From Paralvinella palmiformis (Eukaryota > Annelida > Polychaeta > Terebellida > Alvinellidae): a stretch of 64,000 nucleotides of DNA. A program made the position numbers and the translations under genes. The stretch is from positions 1 to 64,000 of the forward strand of contig JAODUP010000936.1 in NCBI GenBank assembly GCA_025642065.1, written 5' to 3'. Positions 61,703-64,000 of the stretch are shown piece after piece. The notes beneath the pieces are model-generated. The model saw only the letters and a list, made by a program, of their open reading frames with translations, searched no databases and was not told the DNA's origin. The number at the start of each line of letters is the position of its first letter. The stretch's first letter is position 1.

Positions 61703-62736
61703 AACCTTTCACAGGTTATACATATTGTAATGATTGCTCGTTACTGGAAATGTCAGCTGGTAGAAAGTTATGCCAGAGTGCATTGTTTGGTGTCTTATTG
61801 TTAAAATAACCTGCCAACTGATCCATAAACATGCTGGCCTTTCTACACAGTATAGTAAATGATCCATACATATCCGTGCTATGAAAACAACAACTCCAGA
61901 GTTTCCTAACCTATGACCTACAACTATTGTTATGTTTTCCCTCACACCATGGCATAATGACGTGGACTTCTCCCACACTCCATCACCCTTTTAACAAATT
62001 GTTTCCTATACCTTTTTTGTACAGACTCTGTCCATCCTGTAATGATATTTATCTCCAGTAAAATCACATTTAGATTACATCCTTCTGGCATCACTCAGTG
62101 GAATTATTTTGAAACACCATGGCAACTGATGTAAATTTTACTGCGATTGAGAGTCTACTAGTTTGTTTGTTTTGGGGTTTTGCTCTTGGGATTGTTGCAA
62201 AATCTAGTGATTTATTTGTTTGCTGCGCTGTTTTTTCTCATTCTGGTATTGGCCAGTAGAGAATAAAGTAAATAGTCTTTCACTGAACTTGGCGTAATAA
62301 TGAAAATAAATACCAATCAGTGGTAGAGTGGAATATATAAGCTTCTTTTCCACCCATCATTCTGAAAAGTGGGATGTATCCCCTCCACCCAGGGTGGAAG
62401 GCCAGAAATAAAACATCAGCTTTGAAGGTTGCCAAATGCCTTCTGAGATATAAGATTTAAAATATTTCATTGTGAAATGAGTGTTTGTCTGTGTTCGTGT
62501 GCATGTGGGTGATCCATACTAAGTATAGTTGATTTGCATATCCGTTGGTTGGACAACCATTATTTCATTTCTAAGGAAATGAATGCTCCATCCATCATAA
62601 AATAGTAGCACCTTGTACGAATAGCATAACTGCTCTGAATGGCTCAATGTAAAAAGGTGGAGATTATTCTTAATGTTTGTAGGTGAATAGAATCATAACA
62701 ATGATTACAATTGAAGAAGGGAAATACATTTAATAG

Positions 62737-62762
62737 TATATATATATATATGTGTGTGTGTT

Positions 62763-62804
<42 letters not shown>
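62737..62804. repeat. (TA)n(TG)n(TA)n microsatellite
   Basis: Compound tract of about 68 bases. Confidence 0.95.
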
Positions 62805-62807
<3 letters not shown>

Positions 62808-63365
62808 TGTGCAACAAATCCCACATGTCTTGCATTACAATGAAAATCCTTTGGCTGAGGTTATTGTTAAAGGTTTTGGGTATGTATAATTTCACCAAAT
62901 TTTTGTTTCATTCAGTACGTACATAATATTATTGTTTGTAATGTTAGTTAACAATGGGTTTGAAAACCTCCTGTATACCTGTTTAATATGACAGAAATTC
63001 ATATTCCCAAATAAACAGATGCTAATATTTCAGAGTAGAAAGTAGAGCCTTTCTACATTTGCTCACAGCTTTTCCAGCATATCTTATAATAGTTAATGGG
63101 ATATTATTTCTGGCTAGCATTTGGAATAATAAGAGAATTGACCTAGTTGATGATAGCGGGATAAATATGGCCCCGTATCAGCTGATCATGTGTACCGCCG
63201 GTGCAACTAGCCTGTCTGATCATAAAGGTGTGAGGTGGTTTATGGGTCTGGCCACTTCATAGGTGTGTTACGATGTTGACCTCCATCAGTCACGAGTCTA
63301 GTGGAGCATACAAAATGACAGCAGGTGCTGCTGCCTTTGTTTGTGAGTTTGTTTATTTGCACCGC

Positions 63366-63680
63366 TAAATGATAAGGAATAAATATAATAATCCATGTTT
63401 ACATAGCGTTCTGAGATGCTGTACAGTATTATTATTATCCTTGACCAGACCCGTTTCCACCCAACACACACATCAACTCCCAAGGGAGCACACAACGCGT
63501 GCTGCCATTAAAAGCACAAAGCGCTACTCAAAACACATACCCATCACGTCTTGTCAGGTTCTCATTTTTATGGATGAGTGAACCAATCATCTCATGACAG
63601 CATCCTAGCTCCCGGAGCCTCAAACTCACAACCCTTTGGCTACGAGTCCTACGCTCTAACTAACTGTGCCATCGCGGCTC
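63366..63680 (-). mobile_element. SINE-B, second copy
   Basis: Matches 60115-60449 throughout (GACC(C/T)GTTTCCACCCA, CAAGGGAGCA, ATGGATGAGTGAACCA, GGCTACGAGTC). The B box is altered (GGTTGTGAGTTTGAGGCTCC on the minus strand) and the 3' end reads GCTATGTAAACATGGATTA, so it is older or from another subfamily. Confidence 0.85.
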
Positions 63681-63788
63681 GAAGTGTGCTTGATGGGATA
63701 CATTAGTATTAGATGTGGTATGTCGGTCCACAAATATATTACCAGCCTTTAACTGGCATCGAACCAACAGTCTCTTTGATTGTTGTAG

Positions 63789-63997
63789 ACAGCGGATTTT
63801 GTTATGATAAATTTGATAAAATTCCTGACTTAGCTAGACCATCACTTCCGGAGAAGAATGGTTTATATAGATTCCCAGATGATCTTGAATGTTGTCAGAT
63901 TTACTCTTGCAAATTAAATATCCCTGAGTATTATTTTGTTTACTTTTTAAACAAAACAATACTCGGTATTTGCACTACATCTTCAAGACTAGTTTAA
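63789..63997 (+). pseudogene. possible degenerate chitin-binding (CBM14/peritrophin-A) exon
   Basis: A possible acceptor (TCTTTGATTGTTGTAG) ends at 63788. The open frame continues to TAA at 63995. It reads DSGFCYDKFDK, then LPEKNGLYRFPDDLECCQIY, SCKLNIPEYYFVYFLNKT and ILGICTTSSRLV. The layout PEKNGLYxxPxDxxCxxxYxC followed by NKTxxGxC is that of CBM14 domains, which bind chitin and are common in mollusc shell and gut-lining proteins. Two usual cysteines are replaced: Leu precedes PEKNG, and Leu stands before NKT where Cys-Pro is expected. It lies in the KCC intron on the same strand, directly after SINE-B. It may be a relic, part of a nested gene, or chance likeness. Confidence 0.35.
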
Positions 63998-64000
63998 AGT

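Larger units (their letters stand above)
61230..64000 (+). other. KCC intron 6, 5' part
   Basis: Starts GTGAGTG. No KCC exon 7 (the segment expected to start near TYxxP) is visible before the window ends. Contains microsatellites at 61616-61702 and 62737-62804, SINE-B copy 2 and a chitin-binding-like open frame. 61710-62730 holds nothing evident. Confidence 0.8.

Noticed and set aside
63059..63262. Hydrophobic 67-codon frame considered as KCC exon 7
   Set aside because: It does not resemble the segment following TM3 in KCC proteins and lacks matching splice sites and phase.

Overview
The window is AT-rich, intron-rich invertebrate nuclear DNA, most likely from a lophotrochozoan and plausibly a mollusc. 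That placement rests on one large-intron animal gene, abundant dinucleotide microsatellites, tRNA-derived SINEs and mixed DNA transposons; the exact taxon cannot be read from the sequence. There is no sign of bacterial gene organisation, and nearly all long open frames are shadows of repeats.

The one gene supported with confidence runs left to right through most of the window. It is the 5' half of a cation-chloride cotransporter of the K-Cl (KCC, SLC12A4-7) clade. Six coding exons (4021-4123, 33381-33472, 40019-40129, 58933-59079, 60503-60557, 61099-61229) join in frame with GT..AG introns. They give 213 residues: cytosolic N-terminus, TM1, TM2 and TM3. The rest lies beyond base 64000. A CpG-rich block at about 26.0-27.1 kb ends in a second candidate first exon (27069-27132) with exactly the splice phase of exon 1. 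This suggests two promoters and two N-termini, as in vertebrate KCC genes. The protein departs from the family at two ion-pathway positions: His replaces the usual Asn in TM1, and there is an Asp in TM3.

At the left edge a minus-strand open frame ending in a strong splice donor may be the first exon of a divergently transcribed neighbour. At the right edge, inside intron 6, is an open frame resembling a degenerate chitin-binding (peritrophin-A) domain.

The introns are archives of transposition. They hold about ten copies of one tRNA-derived SINE (three with clear target duplications and a fourth, truncated copy also flanked by one), a second SINE family, and an hAT element that carries a second hAT and a SINE inside it. 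A PIF/Harbinger-type element lies inside a pogo-like TA-inserting element, and a second pogo-like copy supplies the empty site. There is also a LINE 3' end, a long-TIR MITE, several local duplications and many microsatellites.
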